DNA from: Desulfovibrio sp.
GTDB lineage: Bacteria > Desulfobacterota > Desulfovibrionia > Desulfovibrionales > Desulfovibrionaceae
Length of the DNA: 33,490 nt
Direction: 5' to 3'
Assembly (NCBI GenBank): GCA_016218665.1
Contig: JACRDI010000025.1
Coordinates: 1-33,490 of the forward strand
Shown: positions 8,101-15,358 of the stretch, one piece after another
How positions within the stretch are numbered: the stretch's first letter is position 1
How the letters are laid out: each line of letters opens with the position of its first letter
Made by a program: the position numbers and the translations under genes
The notes under the pieces: generated by a model
What the model was told of the DNA's origin: nothing
Database searches by the model: none
Seen by the model: only the letters and a program-made list of their open reading frames with translations

Positions 8101-10803
8101 GTTGGCGTACTGGCCCAGCAGGAAATGGATGTTGCCGATGTTAAGGTCCAGGTTGGCGGCGTTCTCCGGGTTCTGTTCGCGCACGTTCAGGAAGCGCGCC
8201 CGCTGGTAGGAGTCGAGCGCCAGTTCCAGCCCGCCGCGCTCCTTGTGCACGGTCTCCAGCACCTCGTCCACATAGCCCAGGGTCTGGTGGAAGTACTCCA
8301 CCTGGCCGTTCTTCCGGATGGCCCGGCTGATGAGCGTGCGCGCCTCCATGAGCGGGGCCTTGCCGTCCAGGTAGGTCAGGGTAAGGCCCGTGGCGTAGAG
8401 CAGGGTGGGATCGTCGGGGCTCTGCGCCAGCCTGGCGCGATAGTCCGCAAGGGTGGCCGGGATGGTCTTGAGCGCCGCGCTTGCGCGGATCATGCCCCGG
8501 TGGGCGGGCACGAAGTCCGGGTCGTCGCGCAGGAGCCCGGCGAAGATGGCCCGCGCGGACGGCACCTCGCCGATGCGCAGGAGGTAGTCTCCCGCGGCCA
8601 CGGACTTGCGCAGGTGCGCGGCCTTGGCCAGGCGGTACAGCCGGTCCTCGTAGGGCCGTCCGGCCATCTCCGACTCGTACAGCTCAAGGGCCTGGTGGAA
8701 GCGCTCCTCGCGGTACAGAATCTCCGCCAGGGCCAGCCGCGCCGCCGCCAGCTGGGTGGCCGCCTGGGGGATTGCGCGCGCCATGTCGATGCTCTGCCGA
8801 TACACGTCCTTGGCGCGGGGCCACTCGTCGGCAGCGTAGTACACGTCGCCCAGGCGGTTCTGCGCGCCCAGGGAAAGCTTGGGCAGGTCCTTGCGGTACT
8901 GGTCGGCCAGGAGCACGAGGGCCTGGGCCTGGTCCTCGAACTTCCCGCCCGCGCCGGCCAGGCTCAGGTCCAGCACGCGGGCTATGGCCATGTCCGCCCA
9001 GGGCCCGTTCTCCGGGTATTGGCGGATGACCTGGGCGTACAGGGGCAGCACGGCCTGGGGCTGGCCGATGCGGGCGTAGGCCTCGGCCTTGAGGTACAGG
9101 GCCTCGGCGCGCTGCTCCGGCAATTGGCCTGCGGTCACGAGCTGCCCGGCCAACTGAACATCCAGCAGGCGCTGGGCCTCGGCCAGGGAACGGGCGTCGC
9201 CCCCGCGCGTGAGCAGCAGGCGCGCCTGTTCGATGCCCGCCTGGGAGCGCACGCGGGCGTCCTGGGCGCCGGGGGCCGCGATTCCCGCCAGGGAGGCAAG
9301 GGCGCCGCGCAGCGCCGCTGCCCGGCCTGCGTCGTTCGCCGCACGGGCGTGCTCGGCCTCGGATGAAAGCAGGATGGTGCGGATTTTCGCGAAACCGGAT
9401 TCCGGCTGGACGTTCAGCGCGGCCGCGGATTCATGCGCGGCCTGGGCCTCGGCCGGGAGGCCGAGGGCTTCGAGCTGCCTGCCCTGCAGATACAGCGCCT
9501 TGGCCCGGATCACCGCGCCGCCGTCTGCGGCGGCAGTCTGTGCGAGGGCAGCCTGGGCGGCGCGGCCGTACGCCAGGATGGCCAGGTGGCGGTCCACCGG
9601 AACCTGGGCGGCCAGGGCGTCGGCCAGGGCGAGAAGTTCTCCGGCCGGGCGGCCGGGTATCTCGCCCTCCGGCGGCAGGGACCAGAGGTTTGCCGGGCCG
9701 TTCTGGGCGGAGAGGAAATACAGCCTTCCGCCCGCCATGAGGGGCGACGTGTCGGCGTTCTTGGTCGACGTGAGGGCCTGGAACTCCGCGCCGGGCCGGG
9801 CCTGGGCCCGCGCGATCACCGGCAGCAGGACCGGGGCCTTGCCGTTCCGGGCCCCGCCGTGTTCGAGGGGCGCGCTGACAAAGAACACGCTGCCCCCGTC
9901 CGCGCTGAAGCGCGGCATGGACTCGCTGGCGCGGGAGGAGGTGAGCCGCTCGGCCCGGCCGCCAGGGAGGTCCATGAGGAAGATGGCGCTGCTTCCGCTC
10001 CGGCTGGAGACGAAGGCCATCTTGCGCCCGTCGGGTGCGATGGCCGGGTTCGAGGCGTCGCCGCCGGTCTCGATGACGCGGAGCGACGAGGGACTGGCCA
10101 GGTCCACGGCCACGACGCGCCGCGCGGACTCGCCGGGCAGGCGCTGGTGGAAGTACAGGACGCGGCCGTCGGGCGAGAAGGCCGGGCCTCCGTCCTCGGT
10201 GTCGCGGCCGGTGAGCTTCTGCGGCTTGGCGTCGGTGCTGGTGAGGTCGAGGAGGTAGATGTCGCCCTTGACGTCGTCCTCCAGCCCCACGAAGGCGACT
10301 TTGCGGCCATCGGGCGAGAGGGCCGGGGAGAGGCGGTCGGCCAGGGCCGGGGCCAGCCTGCGCGGCACGGCGGGCTGGCCAGGGGCGGCCTGGTCGAGGG
10401 GGCGCAGCCAGAGTTCGCTGTACCCGCCGGAAAGCCGGGCCAGGGCCAGCCACTTGCCGTCCGGGGTGATGTCCGCCTGCTGCACCGCGCCGGTCTCGAA
10501 GCTGGCCTGCACGGGCAGGTTCACGTCCAGCCTGCGCGGAGCCTGGCGCTGCACAGGCGTCTTCCAGGCCTCCTCGGCCATGGTTTTGGCCGCGGCGGTC
10601 TTGGCCTGGGCGGCATCGACTGGGGCAGAACCGGTCGCAGAGGCCTGCCGGGGCGGCTCCGCCGCGGCGGCGAGGGCAACCGATACCGCCAGACTCGATA
10701 CAGTCAGGCCCGACCCGGCCAGACTCCATCCGATGACGCAGGCGGCGGCCAGCAATCCAACGAGCGCCCCCCTGAGGCGCCTCGCGTGGGTGCGCGCGTT
10801 CAT
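2119..10803 (-). CDS. Giant exported TolB-propeller / TPR / CHAT-domain protein (candidate caspase-like protease)
   Basis: The protein has 2894 residues. The start at 10803 is chosen because its ATG overlaps the TGA of the upstream lipoprotein gene (ATGA) and is followed by an export signal or anchor (residues about 8-48). The frame stays open further upstream, but that part overlaps the lipoprotein gene out of frame. Residues about 105-375 hold repeated PDG motifs (TPDGKW, SPDGRK, SPDGRV, APDGRK), as in TolB/PD40 beta-propellers. TPR-like helical repeats fill about 430-1640 and 1950-2480. A CHAT domain begins near 2570; its dyad is visible as His2761 (HMAAHGEFD) and Cys2807 (LSACQTGLG). CHAT domains are caspase-like cysteine proteases often fused to TPRs. 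Residues about 1676-1934 resemble a second, dead CHAT domain. It is the last gene of an operon with an AsmA/YdbH-like and a YdbL-like gene. Periplasmic location and proteolysis are inferences. Confidence 0.9.
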   Translation of the reverse strand: MNARTHARRLRGALVGLLAAACVIGWSLAGSGLTVSSLAVSVALAAAAEPPRQASATGSAPVDAAQAKTAAAKTMAEEAWKTPVQRQAPRRLDVNLPVQASFETGAVQQADITPDGKWLALARLSGGYSELWLRPLDQAAPGQPAVPRRLAPALADRLSPALSPDGRKVAFVGLEDDVKGDIYLLDLTSTDAKPQKLTGRDTEDGGPAFSPDGRVLYFHQRLPGESARRVVAVDLASPSSLRVIETGGDASNPAIAPDGRKMAFVSSRSGSSAIFLMDLPGGRAERLTSSRASESMPRFSADGGSVFFVSAPLEHGGARNGKAPVLLPVIARAQARPGAEFQALTSTKNADTSPLMAGGRLYFLSAQNGPANLWSLPPEGEIPGRPAGELLALADALAAQVPVDRHLAILAYGRAAQAALAQTAAADGGAVIRAKALYLQGRQLEALGLPAEAQAAHESAAALNVQPESGFAKIRTILLSSEAEHARAANDAGRAAALRGALASLAGIAAPGAQDARVRSQAGIEQARLLLTRGGDARSLAEAQRLLDVQLAGQLVTAGQLPEQRAEALYLKAEAYARIGQPQAVLPLYAQVIRQYPENGPWADMAIARVLDLSLAGAGGKFEDQAQALVLLADQYRKDLPKLSLGAQNRLGDVYYAADEWPRAKDVYRQSIDMARAIPQAATQLAAARLALAEILYREERFHQALELYESEMAGRPYEDRLYRLAKAAHLRKSVAAGDYLLRIGEVPSARAIFAGLLRDDPDFVPAHRGMIRASAALKTIPATLADYRARLAQSPDDPTLLYATGLTLTYLDGKAPLMEARTLISRAIRKNGQVEYFHQTLGYVDEVLETVHKERGGLELALDSYQRARFLNVREQNPENAANLDLNIGNIHFLLGQYANAFEEYSRRYESKQPFDNEETEILFYQRFGASAFQSREPEKPILAYSKSLELVEKRIQPKYASEVFGRINKFVFDRVLTPALGHAATADRAKALAARQSELNNRLFEASIAPAGPPPDPAWNAYASAVRALLAEQERIVAELGPLMGSDREANMQTLAVMANKVREALGFPPRFVELRAELYDRLGLAYQEAGRWREAREAFEQALAMNTALGLNRNLVANQRSVAYNAFMEAGLTTGAERDRLLAQAEDGFRRIPELLSKYGVADKKGGGRKKGLINLDIDVALDKGAASQAAYGFSAEQEKRLAETFLARIATERGRPREALGLVERQSRGFEKGAVAPQDAFGAALLLHRAGLLESSLGREGAAYERFRRSAELALELNNPLSASLNVADMAAALLAMPRDAGFAARLTELRQLEDAAARALRTAAPGPDSLAAPVFHNIMAAQDMALADASAGASADAVKGNTAEDAALRLDSLSRAGQRVGAGLAWFAANPPATRRGLALNAALRLNEAALSQRLGEDGHRKTALESALVLSERGLLPAQRWRALAGLGRLPEALAALEALPVDELACGPGEVMRAFAPMVESLMRANKAEDAYNLLERLSELERVGRMGRLGIPAPTAAEQSLLRRSGLRLLALRDLKARAATVKDQERLDLSRRIEQEEEILKRDLGPDREFLPGVARLGANPAEQDWLLMLFGLSAELSATADTAVAAHGAPAGAALLQRHAELARRLAQLKAEAAKLLGRQDAPGAVGLILAAPSEAMDLMDALPKGTGALRVALLPGDAWAGIRLDADSVRLVNLGSGPAPALPPLAAGEKRLLLFEEPSVFPSQDARTATALGLSGTHMKRSLSARKPFRRNLLFVSGSFAAPKGFEALGIPDTEPALADKAAWAHTLVASDPARAAAIAPSRQDQQPVRFLALAPSAGEPAPLASLAARMQDASLAVLAQADPADLPLTAHLLSLYGVPSVLAAQDTNPKPFVEPFLAAYAEGSVSGARAKAQGASQPGLQSGYQPGSQPGQLPGWLLLGDPGLTAQEAGVFAASQFARYVRTGMDAFKAGRSAQALAQFENALRVARSGEQFRKHMPDLLAYGRESAYGAGQYDTSLAYAQELAQLLAKTQPDTAAQAEALMRLGLVQARLEQYAKAIPSLEQAAEILANLELAPKEIEALSSLGAVLENAIQYDKALVRFEGAARLSRKAGSQELVAKQYMSIGRIHDMRLSQYAQAKSAYGQALAIYTALGRKADMAQAQLDLGRCARLLGNFPEADAKYAEALKLAGTDKNQERLRLRIVIEQANNAWSQARYQQAFDLERQVLKSAELNGWVLEQVIARNTAGLLWWSLGDHERAIRELDAALPLAKSLRIRKDEVATTLNNRGLVERDMGKPEKALATLNEALGIDREIRSRWAIAYDLRNIAQTHTRMGDPKKALPLLDEALAIVSGTGNRINQTKILLAQGEANLTLGNADKARAAFAEADALSRAMGLRDSQWRALHGLARLDMAAGKRPEARALLEKAVAVVEDMRAELKVDQLKDGFIADKAVVYEDLVTLLADMGEVAESFRTAERSRARNLIDLLGNTRRSPQRPQDKALYDRITTLRTRMAEQEALLGHAQSPAERDIYAQGVKRAQDEYRDVLLELQASRPDLASLVSVNPLGLAEVQKLLEPGVGLLTYYVTADEVLCWAVDRDGVSLSRTRIGRESLGRMVLTYRRMLQNLEPAETHSKELYALLVAPSLPRIAGWKELGVVPHDALHTLSFASLTDGNEYLLDRHPLFQLPSASVFRFTLERRKAERNTRVLAIGNPDLRDQSLELPFAEREVGSLSWNYPNMTALTRDKATKEWVTAHIGEFGIIHMAAHGEFDPVNPLFSSLKLSGGKKNADGDLEAAEIFDLKINADLIVLSACQTGLGKVTSGDEVQGFNQAFLYAGTHALISSLWRVSDISTAMLMKQFYREYQARPKAESLRRAMLHVRARFPHPGYWSAFTLTGDYK
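5024..5083. repeat. Five tandem 12-bp units coding for QPG-type tetrapeptides
   Basis: Five adjacent 12-base units start with CCGGGC or CCGGAC: CCGGGCAGCTGG, CCGGGCTGAGAA, CCGGGCTGATAA, CCGGACTGAAGG and CCGGGCTGGCTC. On the coding (minus) strand they give Gln/Pro/Gly/Ser-rich tetrapeptides (QPGL, QSGY, QPGS, QPGQ, LPGW). They sit just before the last strand of the internal CHAT-like region. The period is a multiple of three, so changes in copy number would keep the frame. Confidence 0.8.
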
Positions 10804-11402
10804 CGCTTCACCGTCCAGCCGCCGTCGGGGGTCTGCAGCCTGTCGCCGGGGCGGGCGGTATCCGCGGCCAGCTTGGCGAACACGGCGCGCACCTTGGGCA
10901 TGTCGGCCTGGGTCAGGCTGGCGTTGGTCTCCACGGCCCTGCGCATGACCACCTCGCGCGCGGCGTTGACATCGCCGAGCACACTGTCGAACTCCTGCTG
11001 GCCGTAGCGCGCGGCGAAATCCTTCAACTCGTCCGGGGCCTTGTCGCGGCTGATGCCGAAGGCCTTGAGCAGGCCCTGGTTGTCCTCGCCCACCCAGCCC
11101 AGGCGCTTGAAGGCGTCCACGTCGTCGGCGTGGAAGGAGAGCACCTGCATGGCCGTCACCGCGTCCTGCTGCTCCCGGCTCTTTCTGGGCGGCGGCTGGA
11201 TGCGCCCCAGGGGGTCCACGCCGCGCACCGAGGCCACCAGCAGCGTCTCCTCGGACAGGGAGTTGTAGGAGCCCAGGATCTGGTTCTCCAGGGAGGTGCG
11301 CTCGCTGGCCACGTTGACCTTCACCTCGGCCAGGGTGCATCCACTCAGAATCATGGCCAAAAGAACGGCCAGACAGGGGACGGCGGCGAGAGGTCGTTTC
11401 AT
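10800..11402 (-). CDS. DUF1318/YdbL-like lipoprotein with a YnbE-like N terminus
   Basis: This is a 200-residue outer-membrane-type lipoprotein. The lipobox is LSGC with Cys22, and the next residue is Thr, so an inner-membrane retention Asp is absent. Directly after the Cys comes a short beta-like stretch, AEVKVNV, as in YnbE-type lipoproteins. The C terminus, with helical ADMPKVRAVFAKLA and the closing RPGDRLQTPDGGWTVKR, resembles E. coli YdbL (DUF1318), which ends GEYVRGINGKWLRK. In E. coli, YdbH, YnbE and YdbL are separate proteins of one operon that builds an intermembrane lipid-transport bridge. Here one polypeptide seems to combine YnbE-like and YdbL-like parts. Its ATG overlaps the stop of the AsmA-like gene and its TGA overlaps the ATG of the CHAT gene, both as ATGA. 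The lipoprotein call is firm; the family assignment rests on short similarities. Confidence 0.8.
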   Translation of the reverse strand: MKRPLAAVPCLAVLLAMILSGCTLAEVKVNVASERTSLENQILGSYNSLSEETLLVASVRGVDPLGRIQPPPRKSREQQDAVTAMQVLSFHADDVDAFKRLGWVGEDNQGLLKAFGISRDKAPDELKDFAARYGQQEFDSVLGDVNAAREVVMRRAVETNASLTQADMPKVRAVFAKLAADTARPGDRLQTPDGGWTVKR

Positions 11403-14400
11403 CGGCGTGCTCCTTGTGTGCTGGGTGGACTGGACGGGCTGGGCGAACTGGACGGACTGGATGAACTGGGCAGGCCGGGTTCGAGGGCGCGCAGGGTGGC
11501 GTCCGCGTCGCGGCAGATGAGCTGGCCCGAGGCGGCGTCCAGGGCCTTGATGAGGCCCGGCACGGCCGCGAGCGGCTTGGCGAGCTGCTTCTTCAGCGGC
11601 AGGTTGGCGATGGCCAGGCGGTCCAGCGGCGGCAGATCGAGCTGGAAGCCCTTCACGTCCACCGCGCCGGAAAGCGACAGGTTGCCGTAGGCCGCGGCCA
11701 CGCGCAGATGGCGCGGGTAGCCCATGCCCATGAGCCGCCGCTGCTGCACGATGGTCTCGTTCTGTTCCTCGGGGTCCAGGGCGTAGAGCATGCGCTCCAG
11801 GGTGCGCGGCCCGACCTTGGTGATGTCCGCGCGGAAGCTGAGCTGCCGGAGCAGGGCTTCCGGGTCCGGGGTGACGGGCGCCGCGAGGCTCACGCGGCCG
11901 GACACCTCGGCCTTGTCGCCCAGGTCTCGCGAGGCCTTGTCCGGCAGCAGGCGGCCGGGGTCGATGCCGGTGAAGGCCATGTCGGTTTCCAGAACGTAGC
12001 GGCCCGCGTTTTTGCGCAGCAGGGCGCTGCCCAGCACGTTGCCGCCCAGCAGACCGGCGCGGAAGGAGCGCAGGCCCGGCACCGGACCGGAGTCATCGAG
12101 CCGTATCTGGACATCCTTCACCTCCAGGGCCAGCCCGGCGGCCTTGAGCTTGAGCTGCGCAAGGCCCAGAGTGCCGGCCGCGGCCCGTGTGGGATCGCCG
12201 CGCAAGAGCTGTCCCAGGGCCAGTCCGTCCGCGGGCGGGCGGGAAAGCCCCGTGGCCGGGAAGAGGTCGAAGACCTGCTCCGACAGGGGGGCGAGAACCG
12301 GCTCGGCGTCGCCGGGGCAGCGCAGGCCCGGGGCGATGCGGAAGCTGCGGGCCAGGCGCAGGGAGCTGGTGAGGCCGCGCACGGCCATGTCCGGCCCCAG
12401 GCTCAGGTCCATGCCCGGACTGGCCAGCCGGGCGGACAGGGACAGGCTCTTTCCGCCGCTGAGGCGCGCCTCGGCCCCGGCTTCCACGCGGCCCCGGCCG
12501 GAGATGCCGCCCTCCGTGGCTTTGGCGGGCAGGGCGTCCAGCCCGGCCGCGAGGCTGAAGGCGAGGCTGGCGTCCAGCTTCTCCAGCGCGGCGGCGGCCC
12601 TGTCCCCGCCGTCGGCGTCGCGGTCCAGCACGGCGTCCAGCTTGTCGAGCATGAGGGTGAGGTTCTGGTCCAGTTCCAGGCCGTCCAGATGGAGCATTTG
12701 CGACAGCTGCACCGACCGCGCGCCCTGCTGCTGCGCGTTGATGGTGAACAGCCCGCGCACGGGGCGGCCCAGCCTGCCCACGCCGGGCAGGGCGTCCATG
12801 GGGCCGAAGCCCACCGAGCCGGTAACGCTGGCCTCGGCCACGCCGTTCCGCGCGGCAAGCCGCAGGGGCCTGGGGGTGGAAACGCCGCGCAGCTGGAGCG
12901 TCTCCGCCTTGCGGCCCGGCGTTGCGGCCAGGGGCCAGTCCAGCCCCAGGGCGTCCAGGCGCAGGGTCAGTTCGGCCTCGTGCAGGAAGGACAGCTCCTT
13001 GAGGGTTTGCGAGAGCTTCTTGGGTGCTGCGGGCCGGGAGGGGGCATCCGTCGCGCCCTCCGGCTGCGCCGCGGGCAGCGTGGCCGAAACTCTCCACGCG
13101 GCGCTGGCGCTGCCCGAAGCCTTGACCTGGCGCGGAACAAAGGGACCGGCAAGGGCCATGGCCTGCGCCGCGTCCAGGTTCAGCGTGCCGCTGCTGCGCA
13201 GGTTGCGGCCGGCCGGGCCTTCAAGATTGGCCTCCGTCTCCAGGCGCAGGGCCCGGCCGAGATCCAGAAGGGCCTTGAGGCCGCGCAGGGCGGGCGTCTT
13301 CTCCGGGCCGGACAGCTCCATCTCCTGGGCGCTGGCGCGCAGGGCCAGGGGCGTCTGCAGCGGGGGCTTGCCCGGCTGGAGCACGCGCACCAGGGGGGCG
13401 TCCAGGGTAAAGTCGTCGAGCACCGCCCGCGCCGACTTGGTCACAGGCAGTTCCGCCGTCAGCCGCAGGCCCTGGCGGAGCTCCGGCACCAGCGCCTTGC
13501 CCTTGGCCTCGACGCCGGACGCATGGGCGCGCATGTCCAGGGCGGCCCTGCCGGCGATGCCGAAGAGCGCGCCGGCCTCGGGCCGGAGGCTGTCCGCCCG
13601 CAGGGCCAGGGCGTCAACGGCAACCTTGCCCACCGCCACGGGGGTGGCTCCGGGCAGGCGCAGGCCCTCAAAGCTCGCGGAAAGCCGCGCCTCGGCAGTG
13701 CCCTCGCCCTTTCCGGGCAGCGAAATGCGGGCCTCGTCCAGCCAGAGGTCCGCGGCCTCCAGGGTCGTGAGGCCCTTGGCTTCGCGGCGGGAGAGCTTTG
13801 CCGTGCCCATGCGCAGGTCCTGGATATGGGCCTCGACGGCGGGCTTGCCGCCAGGATCGGGCAGCAGGACGGTGAGCCCGGCAGCGGCAAAGTCCAGGCG
13901 CGGCCTGCCAGGGTCGAGCCCTGGCGGCAGGAAGGCGCGCACGGCCGGGAGCAGTCCGGCCAGGTCGAAGCGCGCTGGCCCGGCGGAAAGGCTGAGGCGC
14001 GGAGCGCCCTGCGCCACGCCGTCGAGCGTTCCCGTCCAGCGCAGGCCCGACTGCGGATGGAGCTCCAGGCTGCCCGGCAGGCGCGCGGTTTCGGCCGTCA
14101 GGTCCAGCTCGGCCTCCTGCAGCAGGTTCATGCTGAAGGGCCCGGCGGCCTTTGGGCCCAACGGCCCGCCGCTGGCGCGCAGCCCGTCGCCGAAGAAGAG
14201 CAGGGCGGCGTTCAGACGGTCCGGCGCGGGGCGCGAAAGGGTGACGCCGACCGCCGCCTTGCCGGAGAGCGCCGGCAGGGGCGCTGCGGCGAGGGGGCCG
14301 AGGGCGGCCGTGGCTTCGGCCAGGTCCGCGCGCAGGTCGGCCTTGAGCGCCTCGGCCAGGCTGCCGGAGGCGGCGAGCTGCACGCCCGGTAGCGCCGCCT

Positions 14401-15175
14401 GCGCCGCCATCCGCGCCTGGGCAGGGGCAAGGCGGCCATCGGCCCCGGCCAGGCCGGAAAGCTCCGCCTGGAAGCGCACGGGGAGCGGGGCGGCTGCATC
14501 GGCCTGCACATCCAGCGCCGCGTCGACGCGCACCGGTTCGGCGCGCAGCCCGTTGGCCGTGAGGCTGAAAGAGGCGTTGCGCAGCGCCAGCGCCTTGCCG
14601 CCCGGCGGCGGGGCCACAAACGCCTCCATGTCGCGCAGGGTGATGGAAATGTGGGCGTCCAGCTTCGGCAGCGGCCCGCCGAGTCCCTTGCGCAGGCTGG
14701 CGAAGGCTTCGCGCAGGGCCTGGGCCGGGGGTTTCGGCGCTTCCTGCGGCGTAGGCGCGGGTGCGGAGTGCGGGATGCGCAGGCGCAGGCCGTCCAGCTC
14801 GACGGTCAGGCGCAGGTCCGAGCGCAGCAGCGGCAGCAGGCCTGCGTCCAGGTGCAGGCTGCGCAGGCTGAGGAGGAACGAGTCGTCGGTGAGGCCGCCC
14901 TGGCCGATGCGCAGATCGGAAATGCGCAGTCCGTCGGCCCAGCCGAAGGACAACCCGCCAAGGCTGGCCTGCCTGCCTGTGGCCTTGGCGGCCTGCTCGG
15001 CCACGAGGCCGCGCATCCAGCCGGAGGACAGGGCCCAGGGCAGCGACAGGGCCAGACAGCCGGCGGTGAGGGCGGCGGCGCCAAGGACGATGGCCGAGCG
15101 CTTGAGGAATTTGCGGGCCCGTTTGCCACGCTTGGATGGGGTGTGGTGCTTCTCCGCGTGATTTTCTTCAGACAT
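11399..15175 (-). CDS. AsmA-superfamily protein resembling YdbH (candidate intermembrane lipid-transport bridge)
   Basis: The protein has 1258 residues. The ATG at 15175 is preceded by GGAG and gives a basic N terminus followed by one membrane segment (about residues 27-49). After it comes [12 protein letters not shown] and long, beta-rich, repetitive sequence typical of AsmA/TamB-like grooved bridges. The region near residues 1125-1180 ([15 protein letters not shown], then [13 protein letters not shown]) and the preceding F-G-DP-LLP and SGRVSL pattern fit the C-terminal part of YdbH-like proteins. E. coli YdbH is about 880 residues, so this one is clearly longer. The last 20 or so residues are Ser/Pro low complexity. 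The membrane topology predicts an inner-membrane anchor with the rest in the periplasm. It is the first gene of the operon with the lipoprotein and the CHAT protein. AsmA-like is well supported; YdbH specifically is supported mostly by the YdbL-like neighbour. Confidence 0.8.
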   Translation of the reverse strand: MSEENHAEKHHTPSKRGKRARKFLKRSAIVLGAAALTAGCLALSLPWALSSGWMRGLVAEQAAKATGRQASLGGLSFGWADGLRISDLRIGQGGLTDDSFLLSLRSLHLDAGLLPLLRSDLRLTVELDGLRLRIPHSAPAPTPQEAPKPPAQALREAFASLRKGLGGPLPKLDAHISITLRDMEAFVAPPPGGKALALRNASFSLTANGLRAEPVRVDAALDVQADAAAPLPVRFQAELSGLAGADGRLAPAQARMAAQAALPGVQLAASGSLAEALKADLRADLAEATAALGPLAAAPLPALSGKAAVGVTLSRPAPDRLNAALLFFGDGLRASGGPLGPKAAGPFSMNLLQEAELDLTAETARLPGSLELHPQSGLRWTGTLDGVAQGAPRLSLSAGPARFDLAGLLPAVRAFLPPGLDPGRPRLDFAAAGLTVLLPDPGGKPAVEAHIQDLRMGTAKLSRREAKGLTTLEAADLWLDEARISLPGKGEGTAEARLSASFEGLRLPGATPVAVGKVAVDALALRADSLRPEAGALFGIAGRAALDMRAHASGVEAKGKALVPELRQGLRLTAELPVTKSARAVLDDFTLDAPLVRVLQPGKPPLQTPLALRASAQEMELSGPEKTPALRGLKALLDLGRALRLETEANLEGPAGRNLRSSGTLNLDAAQAMALAGPFVPRQVKASGSASAAWRVSATLPAAQPEGATDAPSRPAAPKKLSQTLKELSFLHEAELTLRLDALGLDWPLAATPGRKAETLQLRGVSTPRPLRLAARNGVAEASVTGSVGFGPMDALPGVGRLGRPVRGLFTINAQQQGARSVQLSQMLHLDGLELDQNLTLMLDKLDAVLDRDADGGDRAAAALEKLDASLAFSLAAGLDALPAKATEGGISGRGRVEAGAEARLSGGKSLSLSARLASPGMDLSLGPDMAVRGLTSSLRLARSFRIAPGLRCPGDAEPVLAPLSEQVFDLFPATGLSRPPADGLALGQLLRGDPTRAAAGTLGLAQLKLKAAGLALEVKDVQIRLDDSGPVPGLRSFRAGLLGGNVLGSALLRKNAGRYVLETDMAFTGIDPGRLLPDKASRDLGDKAEVSGRVSLAAPVTPDPEALLRQLSFRADITKVGPRTLERMLYALDPEEQNETIVQQRRLMGMGYPRHLRVAAAYGNLSLSGAVDVKGFQLDLPPLDRLAIANLPLKKQLAKPLAAVPGLIKALDAASGQLICRDADATLRALEPGLPSSSSPSSSPSPSSPPSTQGARR

Positions 15176-15238
15176 GGCGGCTCCGCTTTCCTTCAGGCGC
15201 AGAACCTGCCGGCGCCTGCCTCTGGCCTCACGCAAGTT

Positions 15239-15264
15239 TTGCAAGAATCACGTGGTTCTTGCAA
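15239..15264. promoter_or_regulatory. 26-bp near-perfect palindrome, candidate operator
   Basis: The arms TTGCAAGAA and TTCTTGCAA flank TCACGTGG, whose core CACGTG is itself palindromic. Thirteen pairs are possible and only one is mismatched. It lies in the 183-base gap between the divergent AsmA-like and chemoreceptor genes, about 75 bases upstream of the expected start of the sigma-54-like promoter. It could be the site of a dimeric regulator or an enhancer-binding protein; a transcribed hairpin is the alternative. Confidence 0.65.
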
Positions 15265-15299
15265 TGCTTTTGTCTTTCCCGCCCAAGTGCGACGCGTTC

Positions 15300-15315
15300 T
15301 GGCCGGAATCTTGCT
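15300..15315 (+). promoter_or_regulatory. Candidate sigma-54 promoter of the chemoreceptor gene
   Basis: TGGCCGGAATCTTGCT matches the sigma-54 consensus TGGCACRNNNNTTGCW at every fixed position except the A and C after TGGC. The GG and GC elements have the right spacing. Transcription would start near 15327, about 30 bases before the ATG, leaving room for AAGGAG at 15341-15346. Confidence 0.55.
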
Positions 15316-15358
15316 TTTCTGGCAAGTCCCTTCCCGCAACGCAAGGAGTTCACGCGTC

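Noticed and set aside
3259..9366. A 2035-codon open frame on the plus strand, opposite the giant CHAT gene
   Set aside because: It is a shadow: in very GC-rich DNA the antisense frame lacks stops. The product is Gly/Gln/Leu/Arg-rich without domains, while the minus strand shows propeller, TPR and CHAT motifs.
10804..11340. Upstream extension of the giant frame by 179 codons
   Set aside because: It overlaps the lipoprotein gene out of frame and has Arg/Gly-rich noncoding composition. The ATGA junction and export signal at 10803 mark the true start.
11708..15161. Open frames of 894 and 1049 codons opposite the AsmA-like gene
   Set aside because: They overlap each other and the AsmA-like gene, have low-complexity Arg/Ser/Ala or Gly/Gln composition and no motif.
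14651..15358. N-terminal extension of the chemoreceptor frame
   Set aside because: It would run antisense through the AsmA-like gene. The ATG at 15359 has AAGGAG and starts a membrane segment.
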